From JBEISR01 sp044371425 (GTDB lineage Bacteria > Planctomycetota > Planctomycetia > Pirellulales > Pirellulaceae), in assembly GCA_044371425.1 (NCBI GenBank), contig JBILTR010000006.1, positions 124,001-188,000 of the forward strand: a stretch of DNA of 64,000 nt. The letters are read 5' to 3'. Under the pieces are notes generated by a model. That model did not search any database. It was given only the letters and a program-made list of their open reading frames with translations, and was not told the DNA's origin. Positions 1-9,139 of the stretch are shown here, piece after piece. Each line of letters opens with the position of its first letter. The stretch's first letter is position 1. The position numbers and the translations under genes are program-made.

Positions 1-2
1 TC

Positions 3-269
3 GACGCGCTGACGATTCTGCTGGAACCGACACCGCAGGAAATCGAAGCCGATCGAATGAAGAAGGAAATCGCCGATCTGGAAGCCGACACCCTGCAGGA
101 TGATCCGAAGACCAAACGAGCTCGCAAGCAACAGGCCCAGCAGCGCCGCAAGATGCTAGCGCAACTGGAAGCCAAAAAGAAAAATGCCGCCCGCACACAG
201 CCGATGAGCGGCTGGGAGCAGGTGATCCACGCGCTGATGATGTCGCATGAGTTCTGCTACGTGTTGTGA
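3..269 (+). CDS. C-terminal end of a PSD1-type (DUF1553) planctomycete protein, partial
   Basis: The frame is open from the window edge and ends at a TGA at 267-269, so only the last 88 residues are seen. The tail is rich in Lys, Glu and Gln and looks helical. It ends in WEQVIHALMMSHEFCYVL, which matches the usual C-terminus of the planctomycete PSD1/DUF1553 or related DUF1588/1592 proteins (a Trp, then a helix reading ALxxSxEF). Those proteins are large exported proteins, often with a cytochrome-c-like domain, of unknown enzymatic role. An internal ATG at 57 is not the real start because the frame continues upstream. The family call rests only on the C-terminal signature. Confidence 0.6.
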   Translation, partial: DALTILLEPTPQEIEADRMKKEIADLEADTLQDDPKTKRARKQQAQQRRKMLAQLEAKKKNAARTQPMSGWEQVIHALMMSHEFCYVL

Positions 270-352
270 TCGGTTGCTCCAGGTTGCTCCAGGGCTTACC
301 ATCGATCGACGACGCCAGGTTCCTTCCTCTCTTTCGATCCAGGAGTTTTTTC

Positions 353-880
353 ATGGTTTCCATCGCTGGTTTTCGCAGCTTGGTGGCTGTCCTTTCGATT
401 GGCGTTGCGCTGAGCGGTCCGGCGTTTTCTCAAGGGACCAAAGCCCCAGCAGGACGCGCGGCAGCCGATCCCGCCAAGGGGATGATCGAGCAATTTACGA
501 AGAATCTTGGCCCCGCTGCGTTGACCCAGGAGCAGTCGTCCAAGATCGATGCCATCTTTGGCAAGGCTGCTCGCGAAGCAGTCGCCAAACGGCAAGAAGC
601 GGGGCTGACACCCAAGATCCTGCGCGACCGTCAGCAGGCGCGCAAGAAAGCAACCGATGAAGGAAAGAAAGGGAAGGAACTTGCGTCTGCTGTCGACGTC
701 GCCGTGCCGCTGACCGACAGCCAGAAGAAAGTCCTCGAAGAAACCGACCTTCAGCTAGCCAAGGCACGCTATGAATTCGGCAAATTGCTCTCGGCCGATC
801 AAGTCGCCAAGCTGCAGGATCCGTTCAAGAAGAATCTGACGACCGAACCAAAGGAAAAGAAAGGTCGTCCAGGCAAGTGA
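353..880 (+). CDS. Small secreted protein with LTxxQ-like motifs
   Basis: A 175-aa protein with a signal peptide (MVSIAGFRSLVAVLSIGVAL, cleavage probably after AFS). The ATG at 353 is preferred to the longer frame from 266 because AGGAG lies at 341-345. The mature part is charged and helical and carries LTQEQ, LTDSQ and LSADQ, spaced like the LTxxQ motifs of periplasmic Spy/CpxP-like proteins. It ends in a Lys-rich tail. The next gene starts on the overlapping TGATG, so the two are probably translationally coupled. The specific role is unknown; a periplasmic chaperone or sensor-like function is only an analogy. Confidence 0.7.
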   Translation: MVSIAGFRSLVAVLSIGVALSGPAFSQGTKAPAGRAAADPAKGMIEQFTKNLGPAALTQEQSSKIDAIFGKAAREAVAKRQEAGLTPKILRDRQQARKKATDEGKKGKELASAVDVAVPLTDSQKKVLEETDLQLAKARYEFGKLLSADQVAKLQDPFKKNLTTEPKEKKGRPGK

Positions 881-2109
881 TGCGGCCTTGCTCTTTGAAC
901 CCTAAGCCGCTTAGATGCTGGCTCAATTCCTGGCTGGCCACATTCCTTCTGGGGATCGTGGCCGCCGGCCGTCTTGCGATCGGTCAAAGTCCCGAGTCGA
1001 TTGACGACCAAGTGCGACTGCATCAACTGCAGTGGATCGGCACCCACAACTCCTATCACATCGCACCCCATCCCCGCCTGGAGAAGTGGATCGCCCTGGC
1101 TGGCAAGTCGATCCTCGAAGGAATCCAGTACACGCACCGGCCGCTGCAGGAACAGCTGAGCAAGCTTCAGATAAGACAACTGGAACTGGATGTCTACGCC
1201 GATCCCAAAGGGGGGCTTTTCAGCAAGCCGATCGGGGCCGCCATGGCAGGCGCATCCAGCGATGCACCCGATCTGGATCCCAACGCCAACGGCGCAATGG
1301 ATCAGCCCGGCTTCAAGATCCTCCATGCCCCAGGCTTTGACTACCTGACGCGCGTTGCGACGCTGAGCGATGCGTTCGAGCAGATCCGGGAGTGGTCCGA
1401 TCGCTCGCCTGGTCACCTGCCGGTGCTGGTGATGATCGAACTGAAGGAATCCTCACCCGCATCGGCTGGCGTTTCCCTGGTACCGTTCGATCGGCAGCTT
1501 CTTCAGCAACTGGATGCACTGATCCATGCGTCGTTCCCTCGGCAGCAACTGCTGCTTCCGGTCGATCTGAAGCCAGAAGGTGTGGAGACGATCCGCGATG
1601 CAGTGCTCCAACAGGGCTGGCCGACCCTGGCCCAGGCGCGCGGCAAGCTGATCTTTGCGCTCGACAACGAAGGATCTTGGGTCGATCGGTACCTGGATGC
1701 CCAGGAAGGCGATCGACAGAAAGCCACCCTCTTCGTCTCGGTGGAACCCACCCATCCGATGGCTGCCTGGATGAAACGGAACGACCCGGTGGGGCAGTTC
1801 GAGGAAATCCAGTCGCTGGTTCGCAGGAACTTCATGGTGCGAACCCGAGCCGATGCCGACACCCGACAAGCTCGATCTGGCGATACCTCTCGGCGCGATT
1901 CCGCCTGGGCCAGCGGCGCGCAGTGGATCAGCACCGATTTTCCCGAACCCGACCCGCGCTGGCCCGACTACTGGGTCGCCTGGCCCGACCGCCAGGTCGC
2001 TCGCTGGAATCCTCTCCATCCTCCCGCTCATCCAACACCCGTCCAGTGGGAACCGAAGATCGAATGGTCTGGGGCAAGCAAAGAGTCACCGGAGAGCCTG
2101 GGACGCTGA
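880..2109 (+). CDS. Ca2+-dependent phosphoinositide phospholipase C-like protein
   Basis: About 409 aa, starting at the ATG at 880 (overlapping the previous stop as TGATG) or at the GTG at 877. A signal peptide or anchor (WLATFLLGIVAAGRLAIG) is followed by a TIM-barrel PI-PLC-X-like domain. WIGTHNSYH carries the first catalytic His and QLELDVYAD carries the acidic metal ligands, as in bacterial Ca2+-dependent PI-PLC-C1 proteins. Later segments (HLPVLVMIELK, KLIFALDNEG, WISTDFPEP) follow the family pattern of barrel strands. It is probably exported and cleaves phosphodiester bonds of phosphoinositides or similar glycerophosphodiesters. The substrate is inferred from family only. Confidence 0.75.
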   Translation: MRPCSLNPKPLRCWLNSWLATFLLGIVAAGRLAIGQSPESIDDQVRLHQLQWIGTHNSYHIAPHPRLEKWIALAGKSILEGIQYTHRPLQEQLSKLQIRQLELDVYADPKGGLFSKPIGAAMAGASSDAPDLDPNANGAMDQPGFKILHAPGFDYLTRVATLSDAFEQIREWSDRSPGHLPVLVMIELKESSPASAGVSLVPFDRQLLQQLDALIHASFPRQQLLLPVDLKPEGVETIRDAVLQQGWPTLAQARGKLIFALDNEGSWVDRYLDAQEGDRQKATLFVSVEPTHPMAAWMKRNDPVGQFEEIQSLVRRNFMVRTRADADTRQARSGDTSRRDSAWASGAQWISTDFPEPDPRWPDYWVAWPDRQVARWNPLHPPAHPTPVQWEPKIEWSGASKESPESLGR

Positions 2110-2134
2110 AGCCATCCCATGGTCTCGCAAGCGA

Positions 2135-3592
2135 TCAACGGATCGTATCGGAGGGACGATCGGTCATCCGCGCCGACCGGGCAGGCTGATCCCAGGTACT
2201 GGCGGGTCGCACTGCCGAAGCGTCGGGCTGGATGACCGGCCACTGGAAATAGCCTGCCAGTTCCGACTGTCGCTGGAACAGCATCGCGGAACGCCCCCAG
2301 TTCGAACGATCGGAAGACGAATCGGAAGCCGAAGAGGCGATGGCGTCAGCTCCCTGGAGATCGTTCGGAGGGAGCGTGCTGCTGGCGATCCAACCGATCA
2401 TCTGAGGAAGCGGCTGATGGGGTTGCTGTGCTTCCATCAACAACGTCTGCTCGCCCGCCGTCAGCCACGCCATGCCAACCCCTGCTAGATGTTTTTCTGG
2501 AGGTGGCACCTGACCACGCAGGCGGCAGATGCCATCGCGCACCTCGAAGGCCAACTGCAGCTGGTCGTAGCCAACCCACTCCGGCGCTTCCTTCAGCGTG
2601 TCGTAAGCCCGTGTCTCCATCCATCGGCAGGCCTGCAGGAGGACGTCGCGGCGGATGCGACCACCCGCTTCCCCGCGCAGCGTACCTGCCGCTTCCTTCC
2701 AACCCCCATTCTCCCATTCCCCTTGCTCCAGCATCAACGTCGCCGTTCCATCGCAGCAGGACAGTTTGCCGGGCAGGAGCGCGTCGATCGGAAGTTTTGC
2801 GAAGGTGCCTCGGGGGGTCCAGCGCACCAGATCGTCCGACCACTCCAGCTCCATGCCTCCCTGAAATGTCGCCGTCGGCGGGGTTTTGGGTAAGTCGGGA
2901 TGCAGTGACGAGAGCCAATCCAACGGGAGGAGCTGCGAAGCGGAGTCGATAGCAAGGCGACTGGAGGGAGGGGTGCCGGTGTGCTGTCGAATCCACCCCA
3001 GCGACACGGGGGAACGATCCTCCAGCGACAGCCGCCACTGAGCTTCTGCCTGAAATACCTCCTGCCCTAGGTCCAAGGTGATCTCCACGCGATGCCAGGG
3101 CCAAGGTCGCCCCGCGTCGACCCATTCCAGCCGCTCGCACTCGAGAATCACTCGCTGGGGTATGCCCTGCACACTTTGCGCCACACGCTCCTGGATCGAT
3201 CGCCACAACCCAGGCCACTGCGATCGCTCGATCGCGCCCCCGGCAATTCGGACGCGCCATCCCTCGGGATCCGGATGGCACTCGATCCAGTCGAATCGGG
3301 CTGCCTGCTGCCGCGTCTCCGGATGGCTTAGCGCCACCCGCTCCCAACGCTTGACCCCGGGCCGGGGCGTCGACTGGTCGGCTACCGAAACCTGCAGACC
3401 CAACCACCGCTCCAAATGCTCTTCCACCCTCGCCATGCGGGCCGCATGCTGCCAAGGTGACTGCTGCCATCCGATCCAGACCAAATGCATCAGCGTCGGC
3501 AAAAGGACCCAATAGACGAACAACCCCCGCGCCACCCGACGCTGAGTTCGCTCTGAAAAAAACCGGCGCAGCCGCAAGGGGCGAGGTAGCAT
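2135..3592 (-). CDS. Membrane-anchored protein of unknown function
   Basis: 485 aa from the ATG at 3592; the frame is open further upstream to 3862, but the residues there do not look like a protein N-terminus. A basic N-terminus (RPLRLRRFF) precedes one membrane segment (VARGLFVYWVLLPTLMHLVWIGW, about residues 20-42), then a long Trp- and Glu-rich extracytoplasmic domain with repeated beta-like stretches. The C-terminal 60 residues are Ser/Ala/Asp-rich and probably disordered. I do not recognise the family; AsmA-like periplasmic proteins have a similar outline but I see no defining motif. It converges on the PI-PLC gene with 25 bp between. Confidence 0.6.
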   Translation of the reverse strand: MLPRPLRLRRFFSERTQRRVARGLFVYWVLLPTLMHLVWIGWQQSPWQHAARMARVEEHLERWLGLQVSVADQSTPRPGVKRWERVALSHPETRQQAARFDWIECHPDPEGWRVRIAGGAIERSQWPGLWRSIQERVAQSVQGIPQRVILECERLEWVDAGRPWPWHRVEITLDLGQEVFQAEAQWRLSLEDRSPVSLGWIRQHTGTPPSSRLAIDSASQLLPLDWLSSLHPDLPKTPPTATFQGGMELEWSDDLVRWTPRGTFAKLPIDALLPGKLSCCDGTATLMLEQGEWENGGWKEAAGTLRGEAGGRIRRDVLLQACRWMETRAYDTLKEAPEWVGYDQLQLAFEVRDGICRLRGQVPPPEKHLAGVGMAWLTAGEQTLLMEAQQPHQPLPQMIGWIASSTLPPNDLQGADAIASSASDSSSDRSNWGRSAMLFQRQSELAGYFQWPVIQPDASAVRPASTWDQPARSARMTDRPSDTIR

Positions 3593-3755
3593 CCGTGCCG
3601 CTCGAATCTGGGTCACCAAAACCGTTGGAAAAAAAGTCCCGCCCCCTCCCCTGGAAGCGACAGGAATTCGATGGGACAGTACGTCATTGGACCGCCGATC
3701 GGTAGATCGGTTTTCCGAATTTCGACAAATTGAGCAAGCAAGGAAGTCTGGGTAG

Positions 3756-4520
3756 ATGATGAACGCTCGCACTCTAGTGGTCATACCCGCCCGTCTGGCC
3801 TCGACGCGACTCCCAGAAAAGCTGTTGCTGCGGGAAACGGGGAAAAGTGTTCTGGAGCACACCTACGAGGCGGCCAGGAGGGCAGAGAGTCCGTCGGCCG
3901 TCTGGGTCGCGACCGATCACCCTCGGATCGCTCAGGAGGTGGCTAGGTTCGGTGGCGTGGCCAAGATGACCAGTCCCCAGGCGGCCAGTGGCACCGACCG
4001 ATTGGCGGAATTGGCCTGCCAGCATCCGGAGTACGATCTTTGGATCAACGTGCAGGGGGATGAACCGGAAATCGCTCCCGCGTCGATCGACCGGGTCGCG
4101 CGGCTACTGGTCGAACATCCCCAGGCCTCGGTGGCCACCCTGGCGACGCCGATTCGCCGGGAATCGGATTACCTCGATCCCAGTTGTGTCAAGGTAGTGC
4201 GCGATCTCCATGGAGGGGCGCTCTACTTCAGCCGCAGCCCCATTCCCTGGGATCGCGATCGCCTTCTGGTCTGGCCGCCACCTGCGGATAGCCCGCCGGT
4301 CTGCCTGCAGCACCTGGGGATCTACGCCTACAAGCGCGAATTTCTGCTCCAACTCCATCAGCTTCCGCCCAGTCGCCTGGAATCGACCGAGAAGCTGGAA
4401 CAGCTTCGGTTTCTGGAAGCGGGGCACCGCATCGTCGTCGATGTCATCGACCAAGCTCCTCGCGGGATCGACACGCGCGACGATTACGAGGCCTTTCTCA
4501 GTCGGCATCGCAACGGTTAG
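3756..4520 (+). CDS. kdsB: 3-deoxy-manno-octulosonate cytidylyltransferase
   Basis: 254 aa, full length for KdsB. It makes CMP-Kdo from CTP and Kdo, the activation step for inner-core lipopolysaccharide. The N-terminal nucleotide-binding signature VVIPARLASTRLPEKLL is intact, followed by VWVATDHPRI, SGTDRLAEL and the metal-binding WINVQGDEPEI. FSRSPIPWDRD and LGIYAYKREFL are also typical. The start has tandem ATGs at 3756 and 3759 after AAGGAAG. It lies 45 bp upstream of pyrG, which makes the CTP that KdsB uses, so the pair makes metabolic sense as an operon. It supports an outer membrane with Kdo-type LPS. Confidence 0.93.
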   Translation: MMNARTLVVIPARLASTRLPEKLLLRETGKSVLEHTYEAARRAESPSAVWVATDHPRIAQEVARFGGVAKMTSPQAASGTDRLAELACQHPEYDLWINVQGDEPEIAPASIDRVARLLVEHPQASVATLATPIRRESDYLDPSCVKVVRDLHGGALYFSRSPIPWDRDRLLVWPPPADSPPVCLQHLGIYAYKREFLLQLHQLPPSRLESTEKLEQLRFLEAGHRIVVDVIDQAPRGIDTRDDYEAFLSRHRNG

Positions 4521-4565
4521 AATCGCGTTTTCCGATCGAGCGCCAGGAAGAGAAAGTACAGGATC

Positions 4566-6200
4566 ATGGCGAAGCATCTGTTTGTGACCGGCGGGGTAGT
4601 CAGTTCGATCGGAAAGGGGCTCACCAGCGCCTCGATCGGCATGCTTCTGGAAGCGCGTGGCCTGCGCGTGCGGATGCAGAAGCTGGATCCCTACATCAAT
4701 GTCGATCCGGGGACGATGAGCCCTTATCAGCACGGGGAAGTCTATGTGCTGGATGATGGCAGCGAAACCGACCTCGATCTGGGGCATTACGAACGTTTCA
4801 CCAACAGCCCGTTGACTCGGCATTCCAACTACACCACCGGCCAGATCTACCTGTCGGTGATCGAAAAGGAACGCTCCGGCGATTTTCTCGGCAAGACCGT
4901 CCAGGTCATCCCCCACATCACCAACGAGATCAAGGCAGCGATCGATCGGGTGGCCGAAGCGGATACCGACATCGTCATCACCGAAATCGGCGGTACGGTG
5001 GGGGACATTGAAAGCCTTCCATTCCTCGAAGCGATCCGCCAATACGCTCAGGATGTCGGCAAGGAGAACTGCCTGTTCATCCACCTGACGCTGGTCCCCT
5101 ACCTGAAGGCGGCGGCCGAGCTGAAGACCAAACCGACTCAGCATTCGGTCGGCCAGCTGCGCCAGATCGGCATCCAACCCGACATCCTGATCTGCCGATG
5201 CGAGCAATCGATCTCCGAAGAGGAGCGGCAGAAGATCTCGCTCTTCTGCAATCTGCCGCTGGACGCGGTCATCGAAGAAAAGGACAAAGACTTTTCGATC
5301 TACGAGGTGCCGCTGAGCCTTCGGGAACGACGGTTGGACGAGTTGATTCTCAAGCGGCTGAATTTGGTCGTCCCGCCGATCAACTTGGAACCCTGGCAAA
5401 AAATCCTTCATGCCCAGCGCAACCCGCAGCACGAAATCAGCATCGCGGTGGTTGGCAAGTACGCCGAACACAAAGATGCCTACAAGTCGATCTACGAATC
5501 GCTCGACCACGGCGGCATCGAATGCCGCGCTCAGGTGCGCATCAGCGGCATTCTCAGCAGCGACGTCGAGGAAGAGGGAGCCGAACGTCTGCTGGCTGGC
5601 TACGACGGAATCCTGGTTCCGGGTGGCTTTGGCGAGCGAGGTGTTGAGGGAAAAGTGCAGGCGATTCGGTTCGCTCGCGAACGGCAGGTGCCGTTCTTTG
5701 GAATCTGCCTGGGAATGCAGTGCGCGGTGATTGAATTCGCGCGGAATGTCATTGGCCTGGAAAAGGCCCACTCCACCGAATTCGACAAAGACACCAAGCA
5801 CCCAGTCATCTGCCTGCTCAACGAACAGCGACAGATCACTCAGATGGGCGGCACCATGCGCCTGGGGGCTCAGCCTGCCCAGTTGCTGGATGGATCGCTG
5901 GCGGCGCAAGCCTACCGAACCCAGAACATCACCGAACGCCATCGGCATCGCTACGAGTTCAACAACAACTACCGGGAAAAGTTTCTCGAGTCAGGGATGA
6001 TCTTTTCTGGACTCCATCCAGAACGGCAACTGGTCGAAATCATCGAATTGACCAACCACCCTTGGTTCGTCGCCGTGCAGTTCCATCCGGAGTTCAAGAG
6101 CAAGCCGACGTCGGCTCATCCGCTCTTTGCTGCCTTCATCAAAGCGGCTGTCCAGCGACGGGAGCGACGGTCCGGCGACCCAGTCCCAGCCAACTCCTGA
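4566..6200 (+). CDS. pyrG: CTP synthase (glutamine-hydrolysing)
   Basis: 544 aa, usual length. It aminates UTP to CTP using glutamine-derived ammonia. The N-terminal synthetase domain begins KHLFVTGGVVSSIGKGL (P-loop) and contains MQKLDPYINVDPGTM, the GEVYVLDDGSETDLDLGHYERF block and ITEIGGTVGDIES. The C-terminal class I glutamine amidotransferase domain has the oxyanion loop GILVPGGFGERG, the nucleophile elbow FFGICLGMQ (catalytic Cys) and the His/Glu pair in VQFHPEF. All key residues are present. It follows kdsB closely on the same strand. A GC-rich hairpin (6231-6265) lies 30 bp downstream. Confidence 0.97.
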   Translation: MAKHLFVTGGVVSSIGKGLTSASIGMLLEARGLRVRMQKLDPYINVDPGTMSPYQHGEVYVLDDGSETDLDLGHYERFTNSPLTRHSNYTTGQIYLSVIEKERSGDFLGKTVQVIPHITNEIKAAIDRVAEADTDIVITEIGGTVGDIESLPFLEAIRQYAQDVGKENCLFIHLTLVPYLKAAAELKTKPTQHSVGQLRQIGIQPDILICRCEQSISEEERQKISLFCNLPLDAVIEEKDKDFSIYEVPLSLRERRLDELILKRLNLVVPPINLEPWQKILHAQRNPQHEISIAVVGKYAEHKDAYKSIYESLDHGGIECRAQVRISGILSSDVEEEGAERLLAGYDGILVPGGFGERGVEGKVQAIRFARERQVPFFGICLGMQCAVIEFARNVIGLEKAHSTEFDKDTKHPVICLLNEQRQITQMGGTMRLGAQPAQLLDGSLAAQAYRTQNITERHRHRYEFNNNYREKFLESGMIFSGLHPERQLVEIIELTNHPWFVAVQFHPEFKSKPTSAHPLFAAFIKAAVQRRERRSGDPVPANS

Positions 6201-6230
6201 TCGCCTACCAGTTTCGCCACCCGGATACCT

Positions 6231-6265
6231 CCCCATCCGCAGGCCGATAAAAGCGGCGGATGGGG
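6231..6265. terminator. Hairpin downstream of pyrG, candidate terminator
   Basis: CCCCATCCGC at 6231-6240 pairs perfectly with GCGGATGGGG at 6256-6265 around a 15-nt loop. It is placed 30 bp after the pyrG stop. No T-run follows, so it may act as an mRNA 3' protection hairpin rather than a classical intrinsic terminator. Confidence 0.5.
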
Positions 6266-6791
6266 CAAGGCGATTTCCTGCCGATGGAGCCAAGTGCCAC
6301 TCCAGCTTGCGTCGACTGGTCCCTGCATCCGCAACGATGCTTCGATCGATGTAGCACGCGCTACAAATCGCCAGGAACTGCGATCCTCTCGCGAATCGCC
6401 CATAGCTCATCCGTGCCAGCTGGGCTGTCTGCCGGGATCCGAAGAGAAAGGAAACCGAACTTTTTTCCCGATAGCAGTCAGTCCAATCGAGGGGTGTCTA
6501 AAAAATTCGACTTGGCAAACCCTCGCCCCTAAATCTTTTCCAATCCGAAACTTAGACCAAAACCCCCTAAACCACCAAGCTTTTCCGCACCCTCCGAAGG
6601 TGCTGCACTCCCCCCAAAGGTGGCCGTAGTCAGGGTATCTGGAGCGGCTAACTTTTCGACCAGACATGCATGTGGTTTGGGGGGTGAGACAGGCTCACCC
6701 CAACGATGGAGCGATGGCTAGGTCGGTTTCCTGGGCCCAGGAACGTCGATCTGCAAGAGCCGTCGACTGGGATTCTAAGAAGGAGCTTCGA
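6266..6791. other. Intergenic region between pyrG and the CAP-domain gene
   Basis: About 525 bp without a convincing gene in either strand. A relatively A/C-rich stretch at 6480-6620 differs from the surrounding GC-rich coding DNA and may hold the promoter of the downstream gene. AAGAAGGAG at about 6777-6785 is the ribosome binding site for the ATG at 6792. I see no RNA gene. Confidence 0.5.
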
Positions 6792-7211
6792 ATGAAGCGG
6801 ATGGTTTTGAGTCTGGGATTGTTGGTTCTGGGAGCCATGCCAGGTTACTGCCAAACAGGGGCGTACGAGTACGCCCAGCAGATGAATCGCAGTGGCGCGT
6901 TCCGTCACGACCCGGGTTTCCGGGGAGCGGAAGTGATCTACCGATCCAGCGGCATGGCCACCCCTGAGGCCGCTCGAGCCGCTTGGCTTCAGAGCCGTGC
7001 GGGACATCGCGAGCTGTTGCTCAGCGGTGCCATCACCGACATCCAGTGCGTTGGGAATGTCTGTGTCGGACGAGGCGGTGGTTCGGTGGCTCCTGCTTCG
7101 TACACCATGTCGGCAGGAAATGCTGAGGGATCGCCGGTAGTCGTTTCCAGTGCGGCTCCCACGACCACCTCCCGCACTTACTCGACGCGCAGGCGTTGGT
7201 TCCGACGCTAG
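6792..7211 (+). CDS. Minimal secreted CAP-domain (SCP/PR-1-like) protein
   Basis: 139 aa. The ATG at 6792 follows a strong AAGAAGGAG. A signal peptide (MKRMVLSLGLLVLGAMPGYC) precedes a compact CAP-like domain. YAQQMNRSGAFRHD supplies the first conserved His, GAEVIYRSS the Glu, and AARAAWLQSRAGHRELLL the W-x-S-x-x-H block, followed by VGNVCVGRG. The tail is Ser/Thr-rich and ends in RRRWFRR. It is shorter than classical CAP proteins (about 130-160 residues for the domain alone) but keeps the cavity residues. CAP proteins are extracellular and many bind metal or lipid; no activity can be assigned. Start and fold are fairly secure, function is not. Confidence 0.75.
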   Translation: MKRMVLSLGLLVLGAMPGYCQTGAYEYAQQMNRSGAFRHDPGFRGAEVIYRSSGMATPEAARAAWLQSRAGHRELLLSGAITDIQCVGNVCVGRGGGSVAPASYTMSAGNAEGSPVVVSSAAPTTTSRTYSTRRRWFRR

Positions 7212-7239
7212 TTGGTAGCGGTCAGGCAGGGCGGATCAA

Positions 7240-7352
7240 ACCCCCGGAGCATCGCCCCGGGGGTTCCACCCTGGGTGCATGTCTCCGACACAACACGTGA
7301 CGCATGCGGACCCAAGGTATGCGATGGGACTGCCCGGGGCATCGCCCCGGGT
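7240..7352. repeat. Two hairpin repeats of the family flanking the Gfo/Idh gene
   Basis: The first hairpin is AACCCCCGG (7240-7248) with CCGGGGGTT (7258-7266) around a 9-nt loop. The second is CCCGGGGC (7333-7340) with GCCCCGGG (7344-7351) around a 3-nt loop. The second is preceded by AAGGTATGCGATGGGA (7314-7329), which resembles AAGGTGTGCGATGAGA in front of the hairpin at 9106-9124. They lie between two convergent genes and could also end transcription from both sides. Confidence 0.7.
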
Positions 7353-7443
7353 GGTCCATCGACCCGGGCATGGTTGACCGACGCAACCGGCCGTTGCATC
7401 GACCGATGTTTCGTCGGAACCCCCGCATCCCCTGGGTGTTCCA

Positions 7444-8904
7444 TCAGACGATTTCCGGCACCTCGTAGGGGGCTCGATACACACGTTTCCACCAGCGGTT
7501 GCCTTCTTCTGCATGTTCCCCGGTAAATCGGCCGGTGGCCGGATCCAGTTCCATCCAGCGGCTCATCCGTAGACTCGGGTGATCGATCGGGACTTGGTGA
7601 ACGGTCAGATGCTGGTGGATTTCTTCCACCAAGCCGCTCCATCCTGGGTGTTCTTTTCCTAGCTCCATCACCTGAGGCACCAGATCGGCCGATCCGCTTT
7701 GGTAGCAGATATTGGCGAGATTGCACCAGCCGGTGGAGTCGTGTCCCACCTGCACTTCCGCCTTCAGCAGCTTGGGGTCGCGCTGCCGGACTGCGTCGAT
7801 GAAATTGGCTTGGTGCCCTGCCCCGCTGTTGCCTCGGAATTCCCGGATCACTTTCCCTTCGGAATCGAAGGCCTTGGCACCCCCTCGCTGCCCTTCTAAT
7901 CGTCCACCTTCTGCGTAGACCACATAACCACTAGAGGGACCTGGAACATCGGGGCTTTTGCTCTGCCCCGGCTGCCCTGGCAGATTGCTGAGCCCGATCA
8001 CGACCGGTAGAGTCCCAGTATCGAATGCGACGCAATGGACGTTGGGGGTTTGGCCCGCATCGTCCCAGACGACGCGGCCACCGGCACCCAGGATACGTCT
8101 GGGGGCAGCGACGGAATCGCGGAAGACGACATTGCGGACATCATCGAGAACATGGACGCCCCAGTTCCCCATCTCTCCCGATCCGGTATTCCAATCCCAG
8201 TGCCAATCGTAGTGGAGTTGATTTCGGTAGATCGGCAGATCGGCCGCCGGTCCTAGCCAGAGATCCCTGTTGATATTGGGGTCTGCTGGCAGCGGTTCGC
8301 TTCGTTTGCCGATAGCGCCTCGGACGCCATAGCGATTGACGCGGACGCGCTGCAACGGACCAATCCCTTTTTCCTCGTGCAGGAACGCTTTGATCTGATC
8401 CTGCATGGGGTCGGACCGCTGCTGGGTGCCGACCTGGCAGATGCGATTGTATTTGCGAGCTGCGGCGACGGTCTGCTCCCCTTCCCATTGCGAATGGGAC
8501 AGTGGTTTTTCCACGTAGACATCTTTGCCTGCCTGCATCGCCCAGATAGCGGCTAGGCAGTGCCAGTGATTGCAGGTGGCGACGACGACGGCATCGATCT
8601 GGTCGTCATCGATCAACGTGCGAAGATCGGTGGAGGTTTTGGCCTGAGGGAATCGCATCTTTGCTTTGGAGACGCGCGCTGGATCAGGATCGCACAATCC
8701 AACCACCTGGAGCCCAGGAACTTTTTCGAACGCCCCCATCAGCTCGTTGGCGCGTCCGCCGCAACTGAGAAAGGCCAGTCGGATTTGATCGTTCACCAGC
8801 ATGGGCGAGGCGGCGCGTCCGGAACGTGGCCGGAGCGTCAGGGCAGCGGCGGCCGTCGATCCCGACATCTGAAGAAAACGGCGGCGGTTGGAAGAGCGAG
8901 TCAT
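7444..8904 (-). CDS. Tat-exported Gfo/Idh/MocA-family oxidoreductase
   Basis: 486 aa from the ATG at 8904; the upstream in-frame ATG (8922) would place the ribosome binding site GAAGGAAAG inside the coding region, so 8904 is preferred. The N-terminus NRRRFLQMSGSTAAAALTL is a twin-arginine signal. The Rossmann domain follows (IRLAFLSCGGRANELMGAF, VVGLCDPDPARV), then VVVATCNHWHCLAAIWAMQAGKDVYVEKPLSHS with the family's EKP catalytic lysine. The C-terminal domain has GTQQRSD and GNWGVHVLDDVRNVV. It probably oxidises or epimerises a sugar derivative with NAD(P) in the periplasm, as expanded in planctomycetes. It is flanked on both sides by the same hairpin repeat family. Confidence 0.88.
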   Translation of the reverse strand: MTRSSNRRRFLQMSGSTAAAALTLRPRSGRAASPMLVNDQIRLAFLSCGGRANELMGAFEKVPGLQVVGLCDPDPARVSKAKMRFPQAKTSTDLRTLIDDDQIDAVVVATCNHWHCLAAIWAMQAGKDVYVEKPLSHSQWEGEQTVAAARKYNRICQVGTQQRSDPMQDQIKAFLHEEKGIGPLQRVRVNRYGVRGAIGKRSEPLPADPNINRDLWLGPAADLPIYRNQLHYDWHWDWNTGSGEMGNWGVHVLDDVRNVVFRDSVAAPRRILGAGGRVVWDDAGQTPNVHCVAFDTGTLPVVIGLSNLPGQPGQSKSPDVPGPSSGYVVYAEGGRLEGQRGGAKAFDSEGKVIREFRGNSGAGHQANFIDAVRQRDPKLLKAEVQVGHDSTGWCNLANICYQSGSADLVPQVMELGKEHPGWSGLVEEIHQHLTVHQVPIDHPSLRMSRWMELDPATGRFTGEHAEEGNRWWKRVYRAPYEVPEIV

Positions 8905-9078
8905 GTTGTTTCTTTCCTTCAATCGTTCCCCAGGGTGTTGCCTGGACTATCACATGGCCGTGCCTTCGGCACGCGAAGAGGATGCCCTTACAGAATACGG
9001 AGGCAGGCCACACAACCACAACAGCGCACTGGGTTTTCCCCCGACTCAAGCACGCCATGCACGCTTCATGACGCTCTG

Positions 9079-9127
9079 AGCACACCGAAGGTGTGCGATG
9101 AGAAAGCCCAGGGCAACGCCCTGGGGG
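9079..9127. repeat. Hairpin repeat upstream of the Gfo/Idh gene
   Basis: CCCAGGGC (about 9107-9114) and GCCCTGGG (about 9117-9124) form a tight hairpin. It is preceded by AAGGTGTGCGATGAGA, closely matching the sequence before the hairpin at 7333-7351. This makes both copies members of one intergenic repeat family. Confidence 0.7.
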
Positions 9128-9139
9128 GAAGGTCGAAAG

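Noticed and set aside
4104..5948. 614-codon open frame antisense to kdsB and pyrG
   Set aside because: It mirrors the two plus-strand genes; pyrG has an unbroken family match, so the reverse frame is a GC-driven shadow.
6243..6250. GCCGATAA, a perfect FliA-type -10 element
   Set aside because: It lies in the loop of the pyrG hairpin with no matching -35 element at the right distance and no gene start close downstream.
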